DNA from: Dolomedes plantarius
Taxonomy: Eukaryota > Arthropoda > Arachnida > Araneae > Dolomedidae
Direction: 5' to 3'
Length of the DNA stretch: 64,000 nt
Assembly: GCA_907164885.2 (NCBI GenBank)
Contig: OU015497.1
Coordinates: forward strand, 69,715,429 to 69,779,428
In this document: in pieces, positions 12,114 through 25,091 of the stretch
How the letters are laid out: each line of letters opens with the position of its first letter
Numbering within the stretch: the first letter of the stretch is position 1
Position numbers and translations under genes: made by a program
Notes under the pieces: generated by a model
Seen by the model: only the letters and a program-made list of their open reading frames with translations
The model's database searches: none
Told to the model about the DNA's origin: nothing

Positions 12114-13229
12114 GGAAGTATTGTAAATTTCTATCTACTGAAGTCATAACAAAAATATATCTTTAAACCAAAATATAATGAAAATTTTAAAAATATATTT
12201 TTAAATTTTGAAAATATTGATTTTAAGTTTAGCACAGGGTCGAAATATAAACATAAACACTCGATTATATCGTATGTGCCTATAAAGGTTATATTAGGAA
12301 TGACGTAAAGGAAGATGTTTGTTTGGATGCTTATGAATGATATTAAAAGAAAAAAATCGCATACCGATAGGGTTAGATGGATAATGAAAAGAAGGACAAA
12401 GAACTATAGAAGAAAAATTATTTGCGGAAGGTGCATATTAATCCCAAGGTACTTCGGAAATGTTAAAAAGAAAAAAAAACATGTCATTGAAGAGAAAACT
12501 CTGGAATCTCATCTCCAATTGCAAAGGCATGGTGCAGCAAGGCATATCGTAAGAAGCTGAGCAATTAAAAATTTTTAAAAAAAGTTAAATGCTTTTTTGA
12601 AATCTTTTGACGTGGCATTTGAAGTGACTTTTGACGCATTGTATTTATTTGAATAGAGGATGTAATGCTTAATGAGGTATTTTTGAACTTAGGATAATGA
12701 CATGAAAATTTCCCATGATTTTCCACAACTCCAGTAGGTTTTCTAATGCAGATGACATCGTATACGCCTGATGTTGACTCATAAATTTTCGACTTCTATT
12801 ACTTCCAATAAGAGGGCATGCCATAAGGATGACTCTCCTTACCGCTAAAAAACACTTCTTACGTGCATCTTTGGGCTTCTGTAACTTCTCACAAGAAATG
12901 TGTTATTACGCATGCGTTTTACCTCTTCTGAACAGAGTGGAGATGATTATCTCTATTCGAAACAAAAGTATGTTGAAATATTTTTTTCTACTACTTTTAA
13001 CTTCCATATTTTCTGTAGTAGCACCATTAATAAAAAGTATTACACGTACTTTCGGGGAAAATGCTTAAATAGGAAGCTTTGTACTATCTTCTTTGTAGAA
13101 AGATAATTTGGGTAATGAGAAATTAAGATGCGATAACGTAATTCTTACGTTGAAGTTCATCCTCTTTTTTTTCAATGCGGAAGACAGTTTCTTGGACAAT
13201 ATGCTTACCACCATAGTACACAGCATTTT
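12114..13229. other. Intergenic, no supported gene
   Basis: Several short open frames (12315-12560, 12829-13068) have no recognisable domain and no splice or codon support. I regard them as chance. Confidence 0.4.
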
Positions 13230-13290
13230 TACTAGCCACTTTATTATGGGGTCACCATACAGGCGGACTAGCATTACCTCCTTAAGTTCA
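13230..13290 (-). repeat. Short SINE-related fragment
   Basis: The phrase TTATTATGGGGTCACCATAC and the following AGGCGGACTAGCATTACCTCC resemble 62898-62945 inside the SINE at 62823-63046. Only about 50 bp is recognisable, so this is a heavily decayed or truncated copy of that family. Confidence 0.45.
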
Positions 13291-15042
13291 GACTCTAGTG
13301 TCCTTTGTTTTACAGCTTAGAAAGTTAAACTAGGTAACAAGGACTTCTAGAGTAGGCAAAGTATTTGTAAAATATTTTTTTAATTTTAAAATTAAATTGG
13401 GAATGAAAATGATTTTATTTTGATACATAGATTTCTTAATCCTAATATAATTTTATGTGTATTTTAATAATAACTATAAATTTGTAATTTTTAATTAAAC
13501 AGTATTTTCTGACAAAATTCTTATAACGGGATCTAATATTAAAATTTTTGAAATATAATTGGCCATACAATTCAATGCATTTTTTAGACCCACCTATTTA
13601 CCTTTTCTTATTTTCTTTCCCAGTTTGTTAAGTAAAAGCAGGTTATTATGCATCCATTTAGACCTACTGGATAATTTATAAAAATTCTCTCGCTATCGAC
13701 TACACACTTAAAATAATATTTAGAAAAAAAAAAGGTATACTTCTACAAATTCTTTTGAATGAAAAATTGGTGCATAATTACTCTTCAAACAATTGGTACT
13801 TTTAGACACATCTGAACCCATTTGACCATGTACATATTTTATTGTTTACATTGTGTCTAAAATCAACAATACAGAAATATTTATAATATAATAACTTTTT
13901 TCTCTTTTTTTTGTTTTTTTTTTCTTTAGGATAAAAGAATAAAGTTTCGAGATCAAATTACATAAACAGATAATATTTTGATATTAATGGAAGTTTTCAC
14001 ATTGGGATAATTTTAATAGAAGGCACACGATATGCCTAAGTTTACAATTTATTGAATATCATTTACATAACACAGTTATTTTGTTTTACATAATTATTAT
14101 GCTACTATGATCCGCGAGAAACAAAAAAATCTATTGAAAGCATGCTTTTGGGGTTTCAGTTTATGGGCCCCAAATATATGTCAAATATAGTTTCCAGGTT
14201 AAAGAATCATTAACATACAATATTACTCAGTAAGATAGATTTCTCGAAGATATTCTTTTAATGCACATTGCAATACATAATTTCTCCCTAGATTTTACTA
14301 ACACTTGCCTAGAACCAAATATTGCTTTATTAATTTATCGCTCAGAATGTGAATAATATTTATCAAACTTTTATTGCCTGTACTCGTAACAAGGGCTTAA
14401 GAGTTCCGTTTCTTTACAAAGTGATAAAATGACAGTTTTTTATTTTTTATTGAAAATGAATAATTTAGGGGTTTTCTGTTTACGACTGTCTTTTTCTATT
14501 ACAACTTACTGTGTTTTTTCATACATTTTCTACTTTTTTGTATTATTTATAAACTGTCATTATCATGTAATTAAGATCACCTTTTAGATTTAGAAAATAT
14601 TTTCACATAGAACTTTACAGAAAGAATTTTTTAATGTACGTATCCTATTTAGAATCATTGCATAACATTATATCATTCCTGAAATGTAAAGTTCTGCTCA
14701 TAATAGTAAATACTTAAAACTATATTATGCAACGTTGCTTGAGACAAATGAATAATGTTATAATATTTGATATGAATGAAGTCATTATCGCGGAAATTTT
14801 TACAACGGGGAAAACAGTTTAATTTCACAGACTGCTGTTTTAAAATTTTATAAAAAAGGATTTAAAATATTAACGAACTGTAAATCTCTCCTTTAAAAAC
14901 ACTGCTTTTTTATTTAACAATATAAGTAATGTAACCCCCAAGAAATATTCATCAAAAAATAATTTATATACCAGTTCCACAGAAAATCTAAGATCCTGTC
15001 TTAAGATTATGTTATATATCATTTTAGATTTTAGTCAATATA
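13291..15042. other. AT-rich intergenic sequence
   Basis: Nothing supportable was seen. There is no open frame of useful length and no terminal or tandem repeat. Confidence 0.4.
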
Positions 15043-15725
15043 CAGGGTGTCTCAAAAAATTTGACACATTTTAAAAATTTATATAAAAAATACATACAAG
15101 ATACGAACTGGAAATTCACAAATGTGTTACCGCATATATTAGATTTTTTTTTCTGTGTCAAAAAAGTTCAACAGAGGGCGCTAGTTGTTCCGTGAAAGCG
15201 ATGGTTGTAAAAAAGCTAAAGTTATCAATGGCTATTTTGTTGTCCCACAAATTTCTTATTTGCATCCCAAAAATCATTTGGCAAAAAGACGGTGCACTCC
15301 ATCATTGGGGTATAATTGTACAAGACTTTTTTTAAACGCGGAATTTCCAAACAGGTGGATTGGACGGGATGCTCCCATCCAATGGCCGCCTAGATCTCCA
15401 GACATTACATCTCTTGACTTTTTCCTTTGGGGATTTGTCAAATACAAAGTTTATTCAACAAAGTGGACTGTCTTAAAGAACTCAAAAAAACGTATAATTG
15501 CTGCAAGTTCGTGTGTTACGGAATCTATTTTGGAACGCACATGCGCTTAAATGGATTACGGACTAGATATTCTCCGTGGTACTGAAGGGGCACTTATTGA
15601 AAGTTATTGACTATACTAAAAAAACTCTAATATATAAGGTAAAACTTATGTGAATTTCTAGTTCCTACCATGAGCAATTTTTTTATTTAATATTTTAAAG
15701 TGTATCACGGATTTGAGACACCCTG
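15043..15725 (+). mobile_element. Deleted mariner-type transposon, 683 bp
   Basis: The ends CAGGGTGTCTCAAA (15043) and its complement TTTGAGACACCCTG (ending 15725) are inverted repeats flanked by TA at 15041-15042 and 15726-15727. Only the C-terminal part of a transposase remains inside, so this is a non-autonomous, internally deleted copy of an IS630-Tc1-mariner superfamily element. The CAGGGTGTC ends are typical of a widespread arthropod subgroup. Confidence 0.85.
15185..15550 (+). pseudogene. Mariner-type transposase remnant
   Basis: The frame ends with a recognisable transposase C-terminus: PIQWPPRSPDITSLDFFLWG followed by FVKYKVYSTK. This corresponds to the last catalytic acidic region in the arthropod mariner-like group related to SETMAR-type and DUF4817-type transposases. 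A second catalytic-region motif, QKDGALHH, is visible in another frame at about 15279-15305, so at least one frameshift separates the two. The first catalytic Asp and the DNA-binding domain are deleted. Non-functional. Confidence 0.7.
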
Positions 15726-15727
15726 TA

Positions 15728-17187
15728 AATTTAATTGAAGATATGCTTTGGATTTGATAACAGCTTATATAGAACCATACCAAAATATATAGAAAAAAAT
15801 AAAAGTGGTGGACACTAGCGTATCATTTCATTTTTTTAAACTATTAATTGATATATTTTAACTCTCGAATCATCTTGTATTGTCCTGTGAGTTGCTCTTT
15901 TGGGACTAGAAGTAACTTTATAATTCTCATTTCATTGTGAAGTCTAGAGGATAAATACTCTTAGTCTGAACTTCGTGAATTTTTTTGTAAGAAGTATGCT
16001 CAAGTGTCATAAAAGAGACTTGGCGTTTCAAGTTTCCGTAATCTCTGATTATGATTTCTAAATACAAATATCGTAAAAATGGAAATAAATGGATATCGGC
16101 TGATGCAGGAAATCAATTTTTAACAGAAAATAATTTTTTCTTGGAGATCATAAATGAAAATACATTTTCCAAATGTTATTAAAATTTATCAAGTAATAGA
16201 GATTTAACATTCAGTTTGATGAATGGGAATTTAGTTTGAATGAGTGAGTAAATATTTGCTTACATTTTAAAATTAGTCTGTACATCAGAAAGGATATTAC
16301 CAATGCAGCATAAAATTTTCATTTCCTATCAAATGCAGTTTTGCAATGTTACTATTTATTGACATATTATCATTTTCGAATCCTAAAAATGACTCTATCT
16401 GAAACTGAATCCCGGTTAGAAAAAATTGCATGGAAATTCAACACTTTGTAAAAAGATGTTTCTTTTAACCTATACTATTTTACATATTAAAGCATAGAGA
16501 CATTTATAATAACTTACAAAAGACCATTATAAATTATTTTTAAATACTTTTATTATACATGTCTACCTGATAAAGATTATTAATTTTATATTAGATATTA
16601 TAGAGGACAATGTCTTTGAATATTAACGCTATTTTTTACTAAAACATTTTGTTAAATTTAATAATATTAATGACCCGAAGTTATTTTAAGGAAAATAACT
16701 GGAATATTAATATTGTATAGTATGTTCATTAAAGAGAAATACGTTTAATTTCCATTTTATTTTGCCAGAAAATAAAAATTCTGTTTAATAATAGGATTTT
16801 TAATAATTGTGACACTAATTGGATTTTTTATAAATGATAAATACTCTTCTCATGATAAACTTTCGTTAGATGATCCTTAAAAAATTAAAAAAGAAAATCA
16901 ACTACAAATAAGTATTGTATTCAATTAGAAGCCCTCTAAATTAATCAGAATAGCAAAGAAGCTCACTGTAAAGCTCAATCCTTCATGCGAATGAATAAAA
17001 GATTCCGTTGATATGGAGACGATATTGGCATCATTGCTAGAACCTCTGCAGCACTAAAACATGCCTTCTTAGACTTGAAGAGAGAAGCAAAGAAAAGGAA
17101 TATGGTGATCAATGAAAACATAGCTAAATATATAGCAGGCACTAAAGAAATAATCCCCGAAACTTTCTTGAAAATTTGGCTCTACAA
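15728..17187. other. AT-rich intergenic sequence
   Basis: No gene or repeat was recognised. The sequence is strongly A/T biased with scattered short homopolymers. Confidence 0.4.
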
Positions 17188-18093
17188 ATTTGAAAAAAAA
17201 ATTATGTTTTATCTTCTTGGTCTCAGTGGTTAATATGAAGAGGGTTTTTATTGGACCCTTTCTCACCTATGCTTTTGAGACATTGAAGAAATATGTCCTC
17301 AAGTGATGATCAATTTTTGGGTGTATTTGAAAGAAAAATTCTAACAAGAGTATTTTCGTGGACGCTAGATAAATATATTCAGAGGAAGTTTCAAGCACGA
17401 ATTATATTATCTTTATAAAGACCCTGGCAGTTTTAAGTTTATGAAAATACAAAGAATGAAAAGGACTGGTCATCTGACGCAGTCGCCTGAAGAGAGTAAC
17501 AATAAGCAAATTTTTATGGGTGGCCAATTGCTAGTAACAGGCCCGGAGGAAGACCGAAATAACGAAGGTATGATTATATTGACATGGACGTTCATCTTTA
17601 AATTGCAGGAAATGGAAAGGTTTTGAAGATAACAAGTCAAAATTGAAAAAAAAAATTATGTTTTATCTTCTTGGTCTCAGTGGTTAATATGAAGAGGGTT
17701 TTATAGGACCCTTTCTCACCTATGCTTTTGAGACATTGAAGAAATATGTCCTCAAGCGATGATCAATTTTTGGGTGTATTTGAAAGAAAAATTCTAACAA
17801 GAGTATTTTCGTGGACGCTAGATAAATATATTCAGAGGAAGTTTCAAGCACGAATTATATTATCTTTATAAAGACCCTGGCAGTTTTAAGTTTATGAAAA
17901 TACAAAGAATGAAAAGGACTGGTCATCTGACGCAGTCGCCTGAAGAGAGTAACAATAAGCAAATTTTTATGGGTGGCCAATTGCTAGTAACAGGCCCGGG
18001 GGAAGACCGAAATAACGAAGGTATGATTATATTGGCATGGACGTTCATCTTTAAATTGCAGGAAACGGAAAGGTTTTGAAGATAACAAGTCAA
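17188..18093. repeat. Recent 453-bp tandem duplication
   Basis: Bases 17188-17640 and 17641-18093 are nearly identical (for example AAGACCCTGGCAGTTTTAAG at about 17420 and 17873). Only a handful of substitutions separate them, such as TTATTGGACCC versus TTATAGGACCC and CCCGGAGGAAG versus CCCGGGGGAAG. The junctions all fall in TTGAAAAAAAA-type runs, and a third such run begins at 18097, which suggests slippage or unequal exchange at poly-A. Each unit contains a 61-codon open frame (17441-17626, 17894-18079) with no recognisable domain, probably chance. Confidence 0.9.
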
Positions 18094-19560
18094 AATTGAA
18101 AAAAAATCACCTGGGCCCAAAATGGGCGGTTGTCCAGTGCTGATGATAAATGAAACGCTGAGGAAATACAAAGCGATAGAGCAATAATAATTGCAATTCG
18201 TATGAGTGATTTCGTGTCAGATGTTCTTTGTTAAGTTTCGACAAGACAAGGCAGGTGTGCATAGCAACGAATTAAAGGAATCTTCAAGGACTAAATATAT
18301 ATTGCTTTGGTGCATAGTATTTTTTAACTAATGTTTCAAATGGAATGAAAATACATGTTTCTCCCTGAATACATATATTTCAGTGCAAATATAAAATAGA
18401 TATAAAGCGATATGGAAAGGAAATTTTATTATACCCAATTCATTAGCAACTATTTTAAAGAAATTCAGCTTATCGACCTTTTATATTTTGATTTGAGTAA
18501 TCTCATTTCATAAAGGCAGTCTAGTAAATGTTGTAGTATACAAAGTAAAAATAAGCAGGAAAGTGATGATAAAAAAAAATAGAACATATTTGGGCGTTTT
18601 CGTAGCTTTCGGTAAAATCATCTAACCAGAAATCATGTAATCAATTATACATCTAATGCCTAGATCAGGAAATAGTTAAAAAATTGAAAGAAAGGTCATG
18701 ATTTACCTTAAATCAGTCATTATAAATACATAAAAAAATTACTATAAGCGAATTTCGCAGCAGATATTGGGATTTCTTTATTGGGATCTGAACAACAGAA
18801 AACTGAAAAAACAACTGTGTCCAAGGAACTCTGATATGGTCGCCTTCCGGTTCGAAAAAACTTTGATAATTTCTATCACATACGAGAGAAGAAATGAGAA
18901 AATGGGTGTGTGTGTGTGTGTGTGTCATGGCCGACTGAAACTCCAGAACTGAAACTCCTCTTTGACACAAAATTTTTTCAGATTCAATTAAAGTTCACCG
19001 GAGCTCACACTCAGCACAATATTGTTTTCGAGTAAGGTTCAAGTTGAAGGTTAGTCATATATCTCACATTTGAAAGTCGAGGGATTTTTGTTTCTGTCGG
19101 AATCGACTAACGGCGGCTTATAAATTACTGCCTGTATCCGACGGGAGGTCCACACTGCCGACTTTTGTAATAGCACGGGCGCGGGCCGACGAATGAAGGG
19201 CTGAGTGGCATAGTTTTGATTATGATTTATTTTTGCTTCATCTAATTGATGATAAAATGGATGACTTGTCGCCCGGCTGTGCATCACAAATGTTTAAATC
19301 CATTCCCGCATTTCATCTCAACCCTCGGACACACAAAACACCACAATGTTTATCTAACTACATCTTTATTTTTAAGATACACAGAAATAGAACATCTCGG
19401 GGCAACTTACAAATGAAAAAAGCCTACATGTACTTGATACCAAACCTTATATAAACTTATCTCGTCATGTGATCGTAGTAGGGTTTAATTGGTTAAAAGT
19501 TAGGAAAAAGCGTGACTAATGCGCTAAAGCATTTAATTTTCTGTACACGCTACGCAAGAT
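18094..19560. other. Intergenic with a (GT)n microsatellite
   Basis: Bases 18905-18924 are a short GT run. No supported gene. A GC-richer stretch near 19080-19300 has open frames on both strands but no recognisable domain. Confidence 0.4.
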
Positions 19561-19665
19561 TAGTTTTCGAGTAATAGATTTAGTTTCGAGTTATCCCCGA
19601 GACTTACTTTCGAGATTTAGTTTCGAGTAATAGATTTAGTTTCGAGCAAGTTTAGTTTCGAGTAA
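19561..19665. repeat. Short tandem repeat of TTTAGTTTCGAGTAATAG
   Basis: The unit TTTAGTTTCGAG recurs at about 19578, 19617, 19635 and 19651 with variable spacers, plus a related TTAGTTTTCGAG at the start. The irregular spacing suggests a decayed minisatellite. It is followed by a C-rich and A-rich run (19668-19687). Confidence 0.7.
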
Positions 19666-19689
19666 TCCCCCCCTCCCCCCCAAAAAAAG

Positions 19690-22430
19690 AATAAATAAAT
19701 AAATTTAAAAAATAATAAAAAAAGTGAGGTAAGCTACGCCTATGATATTTTACACTAGATTACTATAATGGAAATTACTAAAAAGTGTTTATTTTATTAG
19801 TTTAAGACTTGTAATTGATGCTTAGAGCCCAAATGCTTGATATAAAACCTAACGGTTGTGGACGGGAGAGTAGTTAATTCCTCCTAAGGAACGAGTGCAT
19901 CGATTTGTGTCACAGTCTGTCGAGCATGAAAGTATTTAATCCAACTAAATATTTATTTTAAGAGGGCCCTGTTAATACATTTTTGTTTATCTAAAAACAA
20001 TTTTCTAAGCAGTACTGTAGGTCTCATGACACCCCAAAGTGCCGAGAGAATCACTGTTCTACATAAGAAATTCGTTGAATTTGAAATATAAAATTTCAAA
20101 TTAATTTTTCAAAGACATAATCAAGTGCTATTTTTCAAAATTAGCACATATCTGAAAAATAAACAGTTAAGAGATTGATTTTAAGATTATGTAATACGAC
20201 CAATGATTGTATGTACATGTAATCAGAATTAATGAGTAAGTATTATTTTAATTATGAAAATAAAATAAATTGTTAAATTCAATATCAGTCCTAACTGATA
20301 AATGCTGCATAAAGAAAGAAAAAAAAATTCAAGTACCCATTTTCCAGTACAAATATAATAAATAGTAGTGTGGTATGTCATTTCCATGTTCCTGAATTAT
20401 TTATTTGTTTACTACTTCATTATTCATAATTTCATTAAAATCCTTTACTTTACAAAATTACAGGTTATATTTCCCCCCTTTTTTTTCCATTTGAAGAGCG
20501 AAAAAATATATGTAGTCGAGAGTATAAAATAAGCTGTCGTGGTAGAAAACCGTAAAAAGGAAACATAATTTGCTAGGGGGACCCATCATTTTGTCGCCAG
20601 TTCATATTTATCTTAATAACACATAAGAAGAGATATGACCCTCAAAGGAGGAAAATATCTTTATGTACTACGAAACGAAAAGTAATACACGTTAATATGT
20701 TATTTTGTCACTCTTTCCACTGATTTTTTTTCTCTTCCATTTATGGGATATTTTTGTTTGGTTCCGGGTAAAATGCTATCGAAATTTAGCGTGGAAATTT
20801 CTTTTTTTCTTTCCGTTGGAGCAAAGAAAAAGAAATTGAATCGTACTATATTAAAACATGTATATGTAAGAAGTTTTAATGTATTTCGGTCAATCATGAA
20901 TCATCTAGTGTCAAACTTTGTTTCCATATGGCCCTTTAAAGAAAGTCAGGTTGCAGGTATACATCTTCTCTTGATTATATTTATATATATATGAGGACAT
21001 ACCTGAGGAAGTCTAGATACCGGCCACATTATTGAAACAGTTTTGACACCCTAGCGATTGAAAAAGTTTGAACATTAAAATACAACACAATACAAATCGG
21101 CAATTGAAGTGATAATTAACCATATATTACAGTAAATCAACAATCATATCTTCAAAAGATATGTTATTAGTGATAGATATGTAACTTAAATTGAAGTGTT
21201 TGTTTTTATAAAAAGAGAGGGTATACAATGTCAAGATGAAGTGTGAAACTACCCTACTCTACAACTTGTAGGAAAACAAACTAATGTATATATTTACTGC
21301 AGACAAATGCAAATGATATAAAACACAAATATAAATGCAGCATAATAGTAGAATAATAAATTAATTATCATTTAGAAAAATTTAGCGTTAATACTAACCC
21401 CTGCAATTTAATCAGAAATGTAAGACTTTTTTTAAATTTTCTATTACTCAATTACTTGTTTTTTGTTGCTTAATAACTATTTTATATTGTGCATAATACT
21501 ATTACGGATAAAAAAATTTCATAGTATAAATGTATTTGTTTTGGATAAGAACAAAGCAAAATTATATATAATAAAATATTTGTTTAATTTAGAAAGTCCA
21601 ATGTCTTAGGCTAAAAGTTATTAATATTTTACAAAATTGCTGATATAAATTTCGATATTATTCTTGATGTAAAAAATTGTTTATTACAATAAATATACAT
21701 AACTTTAAGCAATCATACATTTTATTTCCTACTTTAAAAAAAATTAAAATATTAATTTGAAAAATAATTCTTGAAGTTTATATTTACAAATTCCTCACAT
21801 TTTAGATCTGAAATCATATTTAATACTAGAAATGTTGTACGGAAGAATGATTTGTCAAATTTCAAGTACCCTTTCTACCTCTAAATCATCACTTTTTCAA
21901 TATACGAATGGAAAACCATCAATTCTTCTAGATGTCTCGTGTACTTTATATTATATACATTACAGTATTGAATTTGTACATGATTGTGTCTACATGTGAC
22001 GCACAGTAAATTGTATGTAATCCACATTTCAAGATTGTGACATTTGAGCCTGCTGTCTACACTACTGATGTGTAAAATATGCTTTTGACGCAGAAAATAC
22101 TAGTACCTTCTGCTGGACAGATATTAAGTTGATAAAATCGATGACATCTTCAGAATATCGACTGTTTACTCTTTGTCAGATATAAGTTGTAACAGATGTT
22201 ATAACTCTTTCATTATACGCATGACATACGAAAAAATAATATTTCAGCCACGTCGAAAAGTTTTTCCTTTGGAATTTTTTTATATATATATATATTTTTG
22301 AAGTGTTTCTTGCACTTATGTGTGTTGTTTGTCTTCGCTTTCAACCTTCATCTGACAATCACCTTTCACATGGTACTAAGACCTATCTAAATTGAAATTG
22401 TTAACGAGGATAAAAATTTAAAAAAGTATT
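19690..22430. other. AT-rich intergenic sequence
   Basis: No supported gene. Short open frames near 20700-20990 are A/T-driven and lack domains. A short TA run lies near 22279-22294. Confidence 0.4.
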
Positions 22431-22620
22431 AAAATGCAACTAAATTTTAAAATAAATTACTAAAATTCACCTATATATTAAAATTAATTATTAAAATCCA
22501 ACTAAATATTAAATTAAAATATTAAAATTCAACTAAATATAAACAATTATTAGTAAAATTCAACTAAATATTAAAATGAATTATCAAAATTAAACTAAAT
22601 ATTAAAACTAATTATTAAGT
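22431..22620. repeat. Diverged short tandem repeats
   Basis: The phrase AAAATTCAACTAAATATTAAAA and variants recur about six times with a period near 30 bp (for example around 22433, 22465, 22498, 22528, 22557, 22590). The units are diverged, so the array is old. Confidence 0.6.
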
Positions 22621-23077
22621 TAAGTAATCTTCTGTGCACATAATATTAATGTCGAAGAATTTTTTTCGACAAATTTATTGCTAGTACAAATTTATTGCTT
22701 GTGGATGCGAACAAGTATAATTATTTTTGATAAAAATGGTTTGTTGAGTTCAGAAATTATATTATAATGGATTAAAAAAATTAATATTTTATGAATTAAT
22801 GATATAATTTTTAGAGATAATTCTTTATGTAAAACATCGCATATTATGAAACTTTACTGTGGAAAGTTTCGATTTAAGTTGTTTTTGTATAATTTGTGAA
22901 GTGCTTCTAGTACTTGGATGAGTTCTATGTTTTCACTTTCAACCTTATTCTGACAATCCCCTTTCACATAGTTGTAGGGCGTATCTAAAGATTTTTGAAT
23001 TTGATAGATCCTTGCAAGCTTAAAATGGAAATACTTTTAAAAAAGTTAAAAATTGTGGTATGTTGATTTGCGTTTAG
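22621..23077. other. AT-rich spacer
   Basis: Nothing recognised. Bases 22870-22990 resemble 22290-22390 (phrases GTGTTTCTTGCACTT, TTTCAACCTT, CTGACAATC, CTTTCACAT), so an old duplication of about 600 bp spacing may cover this stretch. Confidence 0.4.
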
Positions 23078-23470
23078 AAGGAGTATGAAGTCGGGAGACT
23101 CATTGGGAAAATTGGCTCATTTGATGAGTTAAAGAAGATTTATAAAGTTTTAAAACCGAAAAAGAAAGATCCTCAAATTATCATACACGGCGTTATGGAG
23201 AAACTTGAAGACGAAGAAATGAGGATGAAGCTCAGGGAGCAGAATGAAGAATTGAAGGAAGCCAAGATGAAAATAGTGACGAAGTTTGACGGAAAGCTGG
23301 AATGAATTGGGTAATAAGCTTGAATGAAAATGCATAGAAGAACATGATAAATCATAAAACTGTCAAGATCGGCTGACAATGTTATAACTTCAAGGAGTAT
23401 ATGAAGTCGGTTCTATGTTATCAATGTTACAGATACAGACATAATGAAAAAAAAAATTTAAAAGAGTGTA
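23078..23470 (+). pseudogene. Relic of a LINE ORF1 (Gag-like) gene
   Basis: Frame 23078-23305 reads a charged, coiled-coil-like stretch with KKKDPQIIIHGV followed by EKLEDEEMRMKLREQNEELK. This arrangement is typical of ORF1 proteins of jockey/CR1-like non-LTR retrotransposons (basic linker, hydrophobic strand, then E/L-rich helix before zinc knuckles). After a stop at 23303-23305, a broken zinc-knuckle-like piece (CYQCYRYRHNEK-type) is readable near 23415-23450 in shifted frames. No start codon, no ORF2 and no promoter are seen, so this is an isolated, decayed fragment. The family assignment rests on pattern only. Confidence 0.45.
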
Positions 23471-25091
23471 GCGAGAGGTGGTACGGTTTTTCTTTTAGAC
23501 TTATACTGGTTTTAATTTAGTATTAATTATTTTTTCCTATCCTATTCTCGGTTAGAAACGAGTAGTCAATTAAAAAAGAAGGACGTAGCCGATACAAATC
23601 TCTTATCAACAGTTGCTTTAAAATAATAATTAAAGGCTTCATTATGCATGACTATGATCCTCTTATTCACGCTTAAAAATTAGTAAATAATTATGTGTAA
23701 CATGTTCTGAGCACTTTTATATTACATGTTTTTTCAGACCTTTTTTGCTCCAAAGACAAATTTACCATAGAACTTCCCAATAAACGAAAAACTATCCAAA
23801 CTTTTCACTATGACAAAGCCATAATGGAAACTGACAGAGTGGTAAGACACAGACTGCGGTACTAATGTTTGCGAATAGTTCAAGTCCTGTGTCTACAGTG
23901 AGTGCAGTGAAATTCGCTTTGAACGCTAGATATCAAAATGTCAATGCTCTGATTGCAAAAAAATGACTGATTGGCCTGAAACATCCAAACAGCCCTCCAT
24001 GATAAGTCATTCGTATGGCATGATATAAAAAAAAATAAAAACAATAAATATGGTTTTCTTTCGTGTCTTTAAACGTATTTAGACGTCTTTAAACGTATTA
24101 AATATATTCTAAGGTATACGCTTTTATGTAAAATAGAATATCAACAATCATTACAACTTTACAATCTAATTCCGTTAGAATTACTGATCCTTGATTATTA
24201 ATTCTTCAGTACGAGAAAATTATCACATATGATGCAAGTAAAAACCTTTCCCAATAAAACGAATTAAAACGTTACTTTCAAGCAACGCATATACTGACAA
24301 ATTTTCTTAAGTAATGGAAATGATATAAAGGATTGATTTTATCTTATCCTATTTTCAGTAGAATAGGTATTTTATTAACACAGATAAGTACATTTCCAAC
24401 TATTTACTTATAATTCCTTGTACTTAGACCCTCGTATATCGCATTTTCAATAGGGAATGAGTTTTATGCTCACATATTATTTATCAGAGAGCAGATAATA
24501 ATTCTTAAATGTAAGTATTTTCATTTTTATCTGATTACATGAAGTGATATGAGGTAATTTGAAATTAGGACCTATTTAAATACTATGATAAAGCATAAAA
24601 ATTAATTATCTGCATTATACGAAGTTTAAATTCATTTTCTGAGGCAAAATTTTTATTAGCCCCCTATTGTGTAGTTACTTGACACGATAAGAAAGGTAGT
24701 TTCTGTTAATATTAAAGAAGAATTCTCAAGTTAAGGCAGTGCGTCACTGAAACTATAGATTACAACAATATTGGCAAAATCCCTAAAGCAGTCATTTCCC
24801 TGTCCGGCTGTTATCACTACTCGTCTAAAAATACGGATATCATAACATTTTATCTCATCTTCCTCTTTGCAAACATTATTTTTTGCCGAAAATGCTCATC
24901 ATTATCGCCTTGTGTGGGCAGTCGAAGGTCTATACACAAATACCTGGGAAAATTTTGGTGCTATTTTTCCGTCGTTCAAAATTTGAGGGGAAAATAGAAA
25001 TTTAAAAATCTGGATTTTTCGGGTGTCCAATGAGATTCAAGTGAAACAACCAAATGGATTAGCTGTTTGGCGGATTACTCGATAAAAATGC
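23471..25091. other. AT-rich intergenic sequence
   Basis: No supported gene or repeat was found. Confidence 0.4.

Noticed and set aside
12315..12560. Lys/Arg-rich 81-codon frame as a gene
   Set aside because: A-rich composition explains the basic residues; no homology pattern, splice or regulatory signal was seen.
17441..18079. Duplicated 61-codon frames as paralogous genes
   Set aside because: They exist because of the 453-bp tandem duplication; there is no domain, start context or codon signal.
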